DNA of 64,000 bases. It comes from Atkinsonella hypoxylon (lineage: Eukaryota > Ascomycota > Sordariomycetes > Hypocreales > Clavicipitaceae). Positions 46,215 to 59,139 of the stretch are shown here, one piece after another. Made by a program: the position numbers and the translations under genes. Every line of letters begins with the position of its first letter. Position 1 is the first letter of the stretch. The notes beneath the pieces are model-generated. The model searched no databases and had not been told where the DNA came from. It worked only from the letters and a program-made list of their open reading frames with translations. The DNA lies in the NCBI GenBank assembly GCA_000729835.1, contig JFHB01000089.1, forward strand, positions 54,281 through 118,280, in the 5' to 3' direction.

Positions 46215-49200
46215 CTATGTACGAGGGCTCCTCAAGAAGTTGACAACGCCGCTGCAGTAGCCCACCAGATCGTCCAACCGCTTGCACTCCTTTTCTTGCT
46301 CTTCCTTCCAGTTATGCAAGGCACCGAGTAACGTTTCATTCTCCATCGCAACGTCAAAATGCAGGCGTAGAAACACTGTCATCCATGCTTGTGTTAACTC
46401 ATAATCCTTTCGAGCACGCAACTGCGCAGTTAGAGCCAGGATGAAGTGCCGCAGCTCATTCGACTCGCCATAGCCTGCGGTCGCTCCGTGGCCGAGGGAT
46501 AGGGAGCGTAACTCCAAATCAGCACTGGATGGGGATAAAGATTTGAGATGCTCAATAAATTCGCTGTCTATATTTGAGTTAGCAATCACTTGATAGCACG
46601 TGTGGATAAGATAAATTGGGAAAGTGGAGAAGGGTATAGAAAGACACACAATCATTGGTTTCGGCTCCTTGACGTAGTTTTGTTGAAAACTGCGCTTCAA
46701 GTCTAGCACTGTCGAGTTTCGTGATGCGGGATTTCGAGTCATCCTCTTTGCCTTCAGTGATGGGTTCGTGACCCGGTAATTTAGAACCAGACGTCGAGGG
46801 AAGGAAGAATGGGGCCTTTTCCGGGATTTTAGGTGCTTCTGTTGGTTTGTTCCTTTCCTTGATCAAATCTAGATGCAGCAATGTCTGCCATCGACTTTTT
46901 GGCACCAAACTCAAAGTTGTCAGCTCTGAGCTTAGTTGTTCGATGACAGGGGCTATAGTGGCATCACCGAAATCCTTCTCATCGGCGTCAAACGCGCCTT
47001 CTAGCAATCCCTGATTTCCTTCTCCAGATACTGTTGGCGCAGACACTTGCCCAATCTCCTTTTCAGACATCTGTCTGGTTGGTACATGCTTGAAGAGAGA
47101 TTTGTTGGTCCAGAGCGTGACGCCTGGTTCGTCCTCAAGTGTGGCAGCTAGATACTCGCCGGTGACGGACATATCGAGAGCAGTACACGGCTTTGTGAAG
47201 CGGATAGCGTCTATAAGATGGCTGGTCGGAAGATCCCATACTCGAAGCGTGCGGTCATTGGATGCAGCAATTACCCATCGTCCGTCATGAGAGAAGCAGA
47301 TGTCATTGATAGTGTCTTGAGCGCCCCAAAATTCACGAATAGTTTTTTTTGTCTCCATGTCGACAATTCGTATCGACCTGTCATCGCATACAAATACCAG
47401 AAGATTGTTCGCCGGATGGTATTTACAGGAAGTGGGATAAGTCATGGGAGACCAATCTAGTTGATCTATAAGGGTTCCAGTGAGAAAGTCCCAGAATTTG
47501 ATCTTCCCATCTGCTGAGCATGAGACAACGTATTTGTTCATTGCGTCAACCATCACGCCCGTTACTGCTTTGGTATGTCGCCCGACACCTGGCAAAAACT
47601 CTTGGCCATTGCTGGCTTGAAGCTGAGCAACGTCGTCGGCTTGTCTCAGCTGCTGCAGTCGCACCTGCCGAGCTTGTGATGGGGTCAGTTTCGAAGGGAA
47701 TCGTTGCCGATGGAGACCAGATTGCAGGTTGAACATATCAATACCTCCGCCTTCGGAGCCGACGAGTGCAAATGTTCCGCAGGGACTAACAGCCACACTT
47801 GAAACATTTGTGCCATCTCCTGTAGGGAAAGCCCATCGCCCAGCACGCTTTCGACCCCAAAACCACGTCCGGGCATAAGGATCGCCTTTGTGTGCAGTGA
47901 CAACGCTCTCCCATCCCGTCATTCCACTAATTTCCGCATCGACTTTCTTCTTGCCGTCGCTGTGGCCCTTTTGCCAAATCGGCTGGTTTCCTGGAATTGC
48001 CCCAATGCCACCGTCTCTGTTCAATGACATGGCAATTCTTGTGATTTCAGGGGCCTTGAGGTCTTCGAGCAATGTTGTCGGGCCGTGAGCCAAAGCATTT
48101 GATGATAGAATGCCGACCTTCTTAGCCTTCTTGCGCAGCTGTCCTTGACTCAATTCGGTGCTTTGACCATCACGTCGCAAGCTCCAACCCCAAAGACTCC
48201 TGTCTCGGCCGCCGCTGAGGAGCCATTTGTTTCCGCCCTCAGATCCATCGAAGTCAGTAGGTATGAAATGAAGACAATTGACAGGCCCTGCATGGCCACT
48301 CCGTGAGTGGAGAATTCGGGGAATGGGCGAGAACGGAGTCGTATCAAAAATCCAGGTTTTCAGGGAGTTGTCGAACCCGCTTGACACAACGACTGGCTGA
48401 CCGACTAGAAACTCAATTTTGCTGATCCCTCCTCTGACATTTTTTCCGTCACGGGACGGTGGATTATGGGCGCTTCGCAACACTCCCATGACCCGACCAC
48501 CTTTGTTCAGGTCCCAGAATGTAATGTCGCCTGTGGCTTGGCTGGCGGTGGCCATGACGCCATCCTTTCTGCCATCATGCCCAGCGCCCATGCTGTCAGT
48601 CCTGAAAGATATTGAGTTAACGGGTGTATCCGCACTGCCAGCTTCTATCTCAAGCACAGGCTTATCAGTGAGAATGTTAGTGATGACGAGAGTACCGGAG
48701 GAGTAGGCAATTGCCATTAGCGACAAAGCTGTGGCTGGTTCCATGCAGGTGACGGAACCGCAATTTAAATGAGGGGGGAGGATAGTGTAAATGAGTTTTC
48801 CGGTGCTGACATTCCAAATTTCCACCCATCCGTCCTTACGTCCAACAAAGATCTTGTTCAAAAAGGTTGGCATGCTAATGACTCCGCCCGTGATTTGGTT
48901 CCCACCTTTATTGTCTGCCATGGTTTGTATCGTAGTATAATGCTCAAGACTTGCATTTTTGAAAATCTCAATTCTTGTGTTGGCGCAAGCCACAATCCAG
49001 GTCCCGAATATAAAAATTTGCTGAATTGGTTCGGTGAGGTCGGCCGGCAGCTCTAATTGTTCCACTTTCTTGCCCCTCTGAAACACCCAGAATCCCTGTG
49101 GCTCTCCATGGGAAGCGTCACCCCAGGCTGCGAAAACCTTCTCCTTCCAAGAAAACGTAGCAGTAATGTTGGCTGGAGTTTGTGGACGGGTCACAAAAAC

Positions 49201-49507
49201 AAGATTGAGACCTCGCCGCAAGTCGTATGTTTGAAGGGCTTTACCCACGGAAGTCGTGATTTGGTATGTCTTTTTCCCGAGAGGAATAGACGTGAAAGGA
49301 ACACTCGTAGGCGACACTAATCCCACCGTCTATGTGGTTGTTTTTTGTCAGCAAAGTGCCACTTGACGTCTCATAGTCGGATTGTTGGAAATGTACCCTG
49401 AAAGGAGCAAAGATGCGCGATGACTTGGAGGCATCTTTAGCAGATGTTACTGCAGATGAAACCTTTTGACGCTTTGCCAGAGGCCCATCTGATTTTGAGT
49501 GCGGCAT
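46215..49507 (-). CDS. utp21: U3 snoRNP small-subunit processome WD40 protein Utp21 (WDR36-like)
   Basis: Predicted 1047-residue nucleolar protein of the UTP-B subcomplex that acts in 18S rRNA maturation. Exons 49507-49397, 49329-46650 and 46567-46215 join in frame. The N-terminal about 700 residues form two WD40 propellers, seen in repeats such as CSADGKIKFWDFLTG, CDDRSIRIVDMETKK and AASNDRTLRVWDLPTSHLID. The family-specific Utp21 C-terminal domain begins around residue 850 (SRWQTLLHLDLIKERNKPTE) and continues over the last intron into FIEHLKSLSPSSADLELRSL. The basic stretch LAKRQKV near residue 10 fits a nuclear localisation signal. Start ATG is clear, followed by MPHSKSDGPLAKRQK. The gene is divergent from the Vip1-like kinase gene, separated by 1.2 kb. 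Confidence 0.96.
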
Positions 49508-50719
49508 GCCTTACAATCAGGCTAAACACACAACGAAGTCCGATGTCACTTGTGTGGTTCGTCTGCATTGCCCGTATAGCGTGCGATGTTTGATGCTGCA
49601 TCTAGAAAAATTTGGGCGGTGAAGCTATGAGCGAACCCAAGTTCTGCCGTCATCTGCCCCACTTTGGAGTACTCCGTAACTACGTCCGTAGTCGCCAACC
49701 TTTTGCGTTAATGCAACCTCAACCCCTCAACCTCAACCCCTCCGTGTGCCTCTTATCTCTATTCTCTAGCTGCTTCACCGGCATCAGGCACCAGGCACCA
49801 GGCACGCGAGCACATGCAGCCATCTAGGCCTGGCATTCATTAGTCGACCACGGGCAACGGACTAGATTGGACATGGATAATGGATCAGAGGCAGCAGGCC
49901 AAGTAATTACGATTGATGTATTTTTATTTCCGGAGCTAGTGTTGCACGGAAGGGTTAAAATGCTGTGTCCCTTGATGCGACCGTGTCGCCGCATCCGGTA
50001 ATAGACTCTCACTGACCGGAACCAGTCAACGCCCCAAGCACGGCGGCGGCTTCTTGTACTATCAGCGCCTGGCCGGGCCCGTAGTGTTTCGGAATTTGTC
50101 AAGTGGTCCTAGAGCAAGAATACCTGATGATAGCGTAGAGGCACCGGAGCTGAGCCTGTCTTAGGCTGCCCAGCGCTGTCAGAACTGGGCTTGACTTCAG
50201 CAGTGCCAGGGGGTCGCGTGTGCTAATCGGTATGTCTGTTACCTACCTACGGAATACCTAGGTAATTATTAGGCTCTCCCTCGTTAGATCTCGCCTGCAC
50301 AGGTGCCTAGATACCCAGGTATGGAGTACACGCGACACTACACCGCCTTGGCCAAGGACCTGCGGAGTACATTGGAAGATACCTTAGGTGGGTTGATAGA
50401 TTAGGTACCTTGAAATCACCCACAACAGGGCCTGCGCCGTCTGGTCCTTAGATGGATGCGAAGTAAATTGTAGATAATTTACGGTTAATCCGCAATAGAA
50501 AATGGCAATTATCATCAGATTCTCCAAAGTAAGAACCAACTACCTAGATAGGTGTCTTAATAAGTCTTTCAAGTTCTACCCAGATACATAATAGACCTGT
50601 AAGTTTCCTCCCACTATCCCAACCAGGACAGATATCTAGTAGACTTTGCTGCTAGGAGCCCACAATCCATCGAGTTAGCCAGTCCACCACTCAATCCACC
50701 GATTGAGTCTCTGGCCACC
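49508..50719. promoter_or_regulatory. Divergent upstream region, Utp21 and Vip1-like genes
   Basis: A 1.2-kb gap between head-to-head genes. It has one perfect TACTCCGTA 9-mer (49670) and an unusual concentration of ACCTAGGT/TAGGTACC-type palindromes (50247-50265, 50305-50325, 50380-50412, 50540-50555). A CACCAGGCACCAGGCAC repeat lies at 49788-49806. No gene is supported. Confidence 0.55.
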
Positions 50720-53700
50720 ATGGACGCTTCCGAATCAATTCCCACCGCCAGCAAGGTTTCCGTATTAATACTAGACGACGACCCGTTGCTGCTCTCCCAA
50801 GACCCTCAATCTGGGGCAGACTCCTCCGGCCTTCACTCTGGGCAACAGCATTCGTCGCTGCATCAACCCTTAGCAGCAGCACCTGCCCTTTTCCAGTCCC
50901 ACTCCCGCAAAACCTCGTCCTCGTCCATTGCTGCTCCCAGCACAAATCGACCGAGTCGCTATGTCGAGTCCAGTCCGCCTGGAAGTTATTCCGAACGATC
51001 AGCCTTGTCTGCTGCTACAGCGTCCCACTCAGCTCCCGTACTAGTGAAAGCTGCTAGATCCAAACATTCGAGAAACCATTCCGCCGTGTCAGACGCCAGC
51101 AGTGAAGTTTTAATTTTTGGTAAGCCCTAACCATCGCCAACTGCCTCTCTTTCTCTGCGTATCCACGCTGCTGTCACGTTGGACGTCTTTGCTTACACAT
51201 TGTCGTAGATCCTGCCTTTACCGCACAGACATCTCTGTCTGACATTCAGACAAGGCGCCTGTCCAGCACCTCTATATATTCGCTAGCTTCAGCACGGGGC
51301 ATTGTAAATTCGTCATCTTCTGCCCACGGATCTGATTACGGAGGACCTCCTCGCTCGGTATCCGGTCTAATGTCTTCAGGCAAAGGGGGAAATGCTGGCA
51401 CGCCACCAGAGCCAGGCTTGTCGAATGTGACTGTCACTACCTCGTCTTCCAATGGGCCAATGACGAATGGCCAACACAACCTTGCACCTAGGGACCCGCA
51501 TTCACAGCCGCTCGATCTAATAAAAAGAAATCAACGAACAGATTCCAATATCCGTGCACAACCTGACCGATCTCGAAGTAGAGCCAAAAGGCGGTTTAGC
51601 GGCAGTACCGCCACAAGCACTCATAGCCAAGGAAGCGATCGCGGCCCGCACCGTGAAAGAGAGGAAGGTAACGTCATGCTTGAAACAGCAACGGATCCAA
51701 ATTGAACATTTTGCCTTCTAAAAATTTATTAGCGAAACCTGCTGCATGGGGTACCATTGGAATATGTGCCTTGGATATCAAAGCCAGAAGCAAACCAAGC
51801 AGAAACATCCTGAATCGCTTGATTGCGAATCGAGATTTTGATGTTGTGGTTTTTGGTGACAAGGTCATCCTTGATGAAGGTTCGTCTATTGACATGCTCG
51901 ACAATACCCTAAATTGACTTCAGGTGTCAAGGGGATATGAGAAGAAAACATTGGCTGACGCGTTGTGTTTTGTGCAGAGGTTGAGAATTGGCCCATGTGG
52001 TAAGCTGAACCCCTGCCCCTTGTCGGTGAGCCTGAAGAGCATAGCGATGCCCGTTGACTGACCTGAAACCAGCGACTACCTGATATCTTTCTACTCGGAT
52101 GGTTTTCCCTTGGATAAGGCCATCGCTTACGTTAAAGCCAGAAAGCCATTTTGCGTTAATGATGTGCCCATGCAAAAAATCCTTTGGGATAGGCGCGTCT
52201 GCTTGTGCCTACTTGATAAAATACAAGTTCGGACTCCTAGACGCTTGGAAGTCAGTCGTGATGGAGGACCACGGATACTCACGCCCGAAATGGTGAAACA
52301 TATCAAGGATGTTTCTGGTATATCTCTTGAGCCTGTTACTGCAGCCACAGCCAAACGGCCGGAGAAAGTGGAGCTGCTCGACGATGGTGACACATTAAGT
52401 GTTGATGGGGCTTTATTAAAGAAACCTTTTGTGGAAAAGCCTACAAGTGGTGAGGACCACAACATAATCATTTACTTCGCCAACAGCAGTGGGGGTGGTG
52501 CACGGAAGTTGTTTCGCAAAATCGGTAACAAAAGCTCCGATTACATCCCTGACCTGAATGTACCGCGAGCAGTCACCGAACCTGATGGGAGTTACGTTTA
52601 CGAGAGTTTTATGCAGGTCGACAATGCTGAAGATGTTAAAGCATATACTGTTGGGCCGAGCTACTGTCATGCTGAAACCCGCAAATCTCCTGTCGTTGAT
52701 GGCATCGTCCGGCGAAACACTCATGGAAAGGAAATTCGATACGTCACTAGCCTAAGCGCCGAGGAACGTGGCATGGCGAGCAGGATCTCAACGACTTTTG
52801 GTCAACGGGTCTGTGGCTTTGATCTCCTCAGAGCAGCAGGCAAGAGCTACGTCATTGATGTGAATGGATGGAGCTTCGTCAAGGATAACGATGATTACTA
52901 CGAGCACTGTGCCAATATCCTCCGGGAGCTGTTCGTCAAAGAAAAGGTTCGAAGAGCCGGGGCAACGCCACCACCACCGCTACCTTCTCCCGAAACAGTG
53001 GAAGTCGATCCAATATCTCGGACGACTCAACACGGCCATGAACAAGAACAACAGCAGCACGTGGTATCGATAAGCAATAGCTCGGCTCACGGTCCAACTG
53101 GCGCTGACCGTCACAGGGGCGATCCTAAGCCCAAACCCGCTGGCGACTTGACATCACCACGCTCAGAAAGCATGTTCACTTCCGGTCTTCCTAGCACTAC
53201 AACGAGCCCCCTTCTACCTCCTCCGATCGATCTCACCCTGCCAGGCACTTCGACTGCTCCTTCTTCTGTCCGCTCCGAGCACACCTCGACCGTCCCAACG
53301 CAGGCGCCGGGCGAGGCGGCACCACCGGCTCCTCCTCCTCCCAAACATTCATGGAAATTGAAGGGCATGGTCTCCGTTATCCGACATGCTGACCGCACGC
53401 CTAAACAAAAGTACAAATTTACCTTCCATACCGAACCATTCATTGCCCTGCTTAAAGGCCACCAAGAAGAGGTTCTTCTCATAGGAGAGCCCGCTCTCGC
53501 CAGCGTCATTCAAGCTGTCGATTTGGCTTTTGAGGCTGGAATTGAGGACCGCGGAAAGCTCAAGGCTCTTCGTAATGTGTTGGTGAAGAAAGGGAGTTGG
53601 GCAGGCACGAAAGTCCAAATCAAGCCGATGTTTCGAAAGAAGAGTACTGACCCTCCTTCCATGGTTAATGAAGGGCCTGTTCTCCGGGACAATGTCGAAT

Positions 53701-55704
53701 CGGACGAGGAGCCGGTAGTCGAGGGTAAAGTAAACTCTGCGGAACCCGATTATGCCGATAAAGCAGAAGCGTTCACTGCAAAGCGACATGATTCACTTTC
53801 TGGAGTAACTATGTCGAAGTTCACAGCCGCAGAGGAGAGTCTGGTTCTCGACAAACTCCAGCTCATCGTCAAATGGGGAGGTGAGCCCACCCACTCGGCA
53901 CGTTATCAAGCACAAGAGCTCGGGGAAAATATGCGAAACGACCTGATGCTACTCAACAGAGAGATTTTTGACGAGGTTCACGTATTCAGCAGTTCTGAAC
54001 GACGTGTCAGTGCCAGTGCTCAGATATGGGCCTGCTCATTCTTGGGGAAGAACGATATACCCGAAGACTTCATCACTACGCGGAAAGACCTTCTCGACGA
54101 CTCGAACGCGGCCAAGGACGAAATGGACAAGGTGAAGAAAAAGTTGAAAGGGCTGCTAAGGAAAGGAAACGAACGGCCAGCCCAGTTTGCTTGGCCCGAG
54201 AATATGCCCGAACCATCTGAGGTCCAAACACGTGTAGTTCAGCTGATGAACTTTCATAGGCGTGTGATGCAGTACAACTACGGAAAATTGTTCAGTGGTG
54301 CAGCCTCATCTCTCGGTGCTATATCGAACCCAGGTTTAGAGCTATCGAGCACAGAGGGCTCAACGACCTCAATCTCGTCTTTGTCTCAGGCGAACGCTGT
54401 CAACAGCATACAAACAAGGTGGTGTAGCGGGGAAGATGCTGAGCTCTTCCGAGAACGTTGGGAGAAATTGTTTGCTGAATTTTGTGACGGTGATAAGGTG
54501 GACCCCAGCAAAATCTCAGAGCTGTATGATACGATGAAGTTTGATGCTTTGCACAACCGACAGTTTCTAGAGTGGGTGTTTACACCTCCAAAGAGCATGT
54601 TAGAGGAGGAGTATGCATTGAAAGACGGGAAGAGCAAGGATTCGGATGACATGGGCAAGTCTTCTGAGGAGACAAAGAGTGAGCAGAAAGGTCAAGGCGG
54701 CAGTCCCGAAGGCTCGGAAAAGGCGGATCCTACGAATCGCTCTGTTAAGAAGCTGTTCCGCCGGCGGTCATTCCTGAACAACCTGAGGCACATAAACGAC
54801 GAAGCTCCCCCAGAGCAGTATTTTCGACTCTATAAGGGTACCAATCAGGCGGTTACCAAAGATGACCCGGGTACCGAACCCTTACAGGAGCTATATCGCC
54901 TCGCCAAAGTGTTGTTCGATTTCATCTGTCCTCAAGAGTACGGCATTTCAGATAGCGAAAAGCTTGAGATTGGACTGCTCACGTCACTGCCTCTTTTGAA
55001 GGAGATAGTGCAAGACTTGGAAGAAATGCAGGCATCCAATGACGCCAAGGCCTTCTTCTACTTCACCAAGGAATCCCACATTTACACCCTGCTCAACTCC
55101 ATCATCGAGGGAGGAATTGAGACTAAGATTAAGCGCAGCACCATTCCGGAACTCGACTATCTCTCACAAATATGCTTCGAGCTTTACGAGTCTGAGACGA
55201 AAGCACCTTCTGAGAGCACCCTTGGCGATGAACCGACATTTGCCTACAGCATCCGCATAAGTATTAGTCCTGGTTGCCACGTTTTCGATCCCCTGCATGT
55301 GCAGCTCGATAGCCGGCATTGCATTGGATGTGCCCCAAGACGCAGCCTGACTCCACACCTTGACTGGCAGCAGGTCATTAAAACGCTGCGTGCCAAATTC
55401 AATCAGTAAGTTTCTCTGCGCCATTCTTGAGTCTGTAATAATGATGAGCTAAATCTTTTTTTTTTTTTTCCCATCATCTAGAGTCAAACTTCCAAAGACT
55501 TTCCTGGCCGTCAATTTGTCCGAAGCGTTTACATTTGAAGAGCAAGAACGCATGGCAAATGAGCCTGATGCGCTGGACATGAAGGCACTGCCGGACAAAG
55601 ATCTGCTCTCCAGCGGCACCACTTCTACGGAGACTGACGAAACACGTACTCCAGTTAGTGATCACATCCCAAGGTCAGGATCCCATGCAACTGGTGAAAC
55701 ATGA
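50720..55704 (+). CDS. Diphosphoinositol pentakisphosphate kinase, Vip1/Asp1 type
   Basis: Predicted 1527-residue bifunctional enzyme that makes 1-diphosphate inositol pyrophosphates (1-IP7, IP8) through an ATP-grasp kinase and removes them with a histidine-acid-phosphatase-like domain. Exons 50720-51119, 51209-51667, 51733-51879, 51978-51999, 52073-55405 and 55482-55704 join in frame; exon 4 is a 22-nt microexon coding EVENWPM(C). Residues 1-285 are Ser-rich and disordered. The kinase follows: WGTIGICALDIKARSKPSRN, DYLISFYSDGFPLDKAI, KPFVEKPTSGEDHN, then GFDLLRAAGKSYVIDVNGWS with the metal-binding DVNGWSFVK. A Pro/Ser linker leads to the phosphatase RHADRTPK motif near residue 780, and SHIYTLLNSIIEGG lies near the C-terminal part. 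In yeasts and Aspergillus this enzyme controls phosphate sensing, microtubules and polar growth. Cofactor D, a tubulin chaperone, is in the same window, but any link is chance until shown. Confidence 0.95.
51978..51999 (+). other. 22-nt microexon of the Vip1-like gene
   Basis: AG-flanked upstream, GTAAGC downstream. It codes EVENWPM plus two bases of a Cys codon and restores the conserved block leading into DYLISFYSDGFPL. Without it the flanking exons do not match the family or keep frame. Confidence 0.85.
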
Positions 55705-56675
55705 TCTTCCGATGGGTGCAATCACATACGTGGACGTTATGAAGGTGACGATTGAGTTGTCTACGGTGGCTTTTTCTCAGCATTCGTGGATTACATGGTT
55801 ATACTGTTGTGTACGTGATTAGGGAAAATGCGGCGCAGCGCTTTTTTGGTTATTTTCTTTTTCGCAATGGACACTTAGACTTAAACACGAACGCTCGTAC
55901 GGAATAGAGGTGAGGAGCAACGGGACTAAAAAAACGCTGAACATTGTTTTGGATGCATAGGGATTAACCCTGTCAGTCCTTGGAGTGGTGGTTTGACAGG
56001 TCATGCCATCCCTTTGAGGGTCATAAAATAAACAGCTAGGTTACGAATTAGCTTGTGAGTCAATAAAGATTATACTTGAATCTAAATTGCGACTCCACAT
56101 TGCAGGAAGTACTTGGTTATCCGATGTATACAGAGCTTCCTAACAATTTACTGAATCCACACTGCTATTTAGTATCTCCCTGTATAGCCCTGGAGTCTCC
56201 GGGATATTTGTGGGATAGCTGCGGTCTTATGACACTGAAAGGGATCAATGTACATCAACGGAGGAAGCGGAGAGCACATAGCTTTACGTAAGTTGTAGGG
56301 TGGCCAGTTTTATCTTTTCTAAACCCCAGCGATTTGCCAAAGTCCGTGGCCGTCTACAGCCCTCTGCTGCAGCAAGTTTCCACATGGGACTATGGTACGG
56401 TGGAGAATCAGAGGTGTTTGGCCGTATATGAATTTCTCAGGTTGACATACTATGTGCTATATTTATTTTGTCATGGAACAGCCTTATAAGGCTACAGCAG
56501 ATGACTGCGCGCTCCATGTGGGGGTTAGCCCAATTCTAGTGTTGCCCATTTTAATCGCGACTAAAGGATACGTATTGTACAAGTCGCAAGACTTTGTATA
56601 ATTGACATCTATATCACGTAACAGTGCTAGGGCAAAGACCTAGATCATAACATCTATGTAGTATAATTGCAGATA

Positions 56676-56960
56676 CAGATAAGAGAGAAGGGGAGAGCTA
56701 TAGCTCTGATATACTACTCTTAAGATAAAAGAAGGGAGAAAGCAGCTTTAGTATACTGCTCTTTTAAAAGAGAAGAAGAGAGAAGTTACTATAGAGAGGA
56801 ATAGTATACTGCTCTTTTAAGACAGAGGAAAGGATAAGGCAGCTTTAATATACTGCTCTTCTAAAAGAGAAAAAAGAGAAGAAGGGAGAAGCAGCTTTAA
56901 CATATTACTTTTCTTAGGAGGGAGAAAATACTAATAGGAGCTTAATCAAGGCCTTTTATG
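56676..56960. repeat. Degenerate AT-rich tandem array, about 5 copies
   Basis: Four to five diverged units of roughly 50-60 bp, each with a purine block (GGGAGAA-type) followed by AGCAGCTTTA and TATACTGCTCTTTTAAAAG. The divergence is largely A/T-biased. Confidence 0.75.
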
Positions 56961-57746
56961 TACTTTCAAGAGAATATTGTAAAATAACGGAAATGGATTA
57001 ATTATTTATCCCGAAGGTGTTCGCTACAGGTCTTGTATGGGACTAAATACTTGGGTCCTAGCTACGTCCCGACCAACACGAGGCATCGCATCAAAAAATA
57101 CAATTAAACAAGCACGCCGTCATACGCTAGAGCCCTTAGAACGCTATCCGCTCCCGCTCACGCTCTCGTTGATTGGACAACCACATACAGGGTTGGTGGC
57201 ATCCGCCAAACATGGGTTTTGATGGTTGGCTGATGGTTCGGCGTAGGCATATGAAACCGCAGGTGTTCATCAGGGGACTTTCCAGGTACCGTACGCACGT
57301 CTTCTCCTCCTCCTCCTCCTCCTCCTCCTCCAAAAAAAAAAAAAAAAAACCCACTTCCCCGGCTGCGTTGTAGTTTGTGGTCCGGCTGACGAGTTGTTCG
57401 GCCTGCACCATTGGCGACGTATGTCTGAGATCACCTTGTATCTCGAGCAAATGGGGTACCAAGATGGGGTGCCAAGATGGGGGTGTTTGGCTCTATCCAT
57501 CAGCGGTTCTTTGAATTTCGTGAACGCACCACTGATTATGTGGGAACGCTGCGTCTAGAGCGTGAAGATGATTGATTTTGCTAACTTGGGCGCAAGCCCT
57601 ACGTGCCGTGCGACGCGACCGCGTGGAGCCCACCCAGCCAGTTGTTGCGCTTCGGTATTTGGGCAGAGGGTAGAAGGGAAACGGACATGCTGCGCTGTGG
57701 CTTACTTTGTCAGGAACGCAAACGCAGGTATATGTCGGAATGTTAA

Positions 57747-57782
57747 GCGTCTGATGGAGCGTCTGATGGAGCGTCTGATGGA
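57747..57782. repeat. 12-bp tandem repeat, 3 copies
   Basis: Three exact copies of GCGTCTGATGGA. Confidence 0.9.
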
Positions 57783-58453
57783 GAGCACCTCCATTCCTCG
57801 TTCTACAAACAGACGCCTGTGGGGCGGAATGTGTGGCTGCTATAGAGTACATGTACTTGTGCCACTTTGCTTTTCTTGGCTTAGGTTTATATAAAGCACA
57901 AAAAGAAAAAAAAAAAAAAACAAAAAAAAGTTAAACGAAAAAGAAAAATTGACTCGGAAAGCCCTGAATTGTAGCATTACTACGACAAGTCTTGCATTTT
58001 CTCTGACTACTAGTTGCCGACACATTCGCTGAACTTTCAATGGAAACTATGCAGACAATCAAACAATCAACGGTTAGATTGAATTCATACTTGTATGCCT
58101 CGACAATGAGACCAGAGACCAAATGAGCGGACAATGCTGCCCTCGTGATGTCAATAAAAGGCTCCACCCACACACATAACGCAACACAGCCTAGGCACAG
58201 CCACGCAGCTAGGATGTATGTAAGCCACGTGGTTAGGCAACTAGATGGTATAAAAATAAGACGAATTAACAGCGGGCGTTTCACTTGTTCTATCTTGACG
58301 CGTAGTTTGCGTGTGCAGCCGCTGCTTCCCCAGGGTCTGGACATTTCCATGTAAACAAATCACAAATGCAAACGTGTAAGAGCGTGTTGTGTTGCAGGCA
58401 TGCTTTTGTGGCTGTTGTATTGATTTTCAAACCTGTTTCTGGTCAAGTTGCAA

Positions 58454-58454
58454 G

Positions 58455-58485
<31 letters not shown>

Positions 58486-58497
58486 CTCTAGCTCTGC
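58454..58497. repeat. 6-bp tandem array (GGCTCT)
   Basis: About seven GGCTCT units, the last but one with an A in place of G. Confidence 0.9.
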
Positions 58498-58720
58498 CAC
58501 CTAGCTGGGTCAAGACGTCGGGACAGTAACTAATAACAACAGCACTACGTATGTCTATCCCAAGGGTTAATAAAATAAATAAACTGGCCTCACTGATCGC
58601 TTGAAGTCGATTGAGAGGAAGACCGTGCATCGACCCCAGTTCACGGTTGGAGCTATCCCGTAGTTACTAGCTGACCTGGTTGGTCATGCAGCAAGGTTCA
58701 GGGCTCAATGCATGTCGTAT

Positions 58721-58757
58721 CCTAGTGGAAGCCCTAGTGGAAGCCCTGGTGGAAGCC
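58721..58757. repeat. 12-bp tandem repeat, 3 copies
   Basis: Three near-exact copies of CCTAGTGGAAGC; the third has G for A. Confidence 0.85.
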
Positions 58758-59139
58758 TCAAAGGGGAATTTTTCAATCTTCATTCAACAAGAGCTGCCAA
58801 CTGCTTGGTTCTTGCCCAGGAGCCTCGTGTGTTTCGTTTCACCTTGTGTGCTGCAAGGTCGCTCTTCAACGCGGTTCGCTCCCCATAGTCGCAATAGCTC
58901 TGCTGCGAATCCTCGAGTGTATCCAATCGTGGGACGAGGCTCCCAGCTGCCTTGCATCGTGTTCTCGGCGTGCCGTGGCACGTCACCAGCAGATGCCGAA
59001 TTGGGACGGGAACAAGGACCAGGACCAGGACCAGTTGAGCTACTACAGTAAGTAGTAGGGTCTCACTCAAAAAGTCTGCGAACACCCCCACATCAACGCC
59101 TTCGACGAGGTTATTGCGTAACATTTTAATTGACCACAG

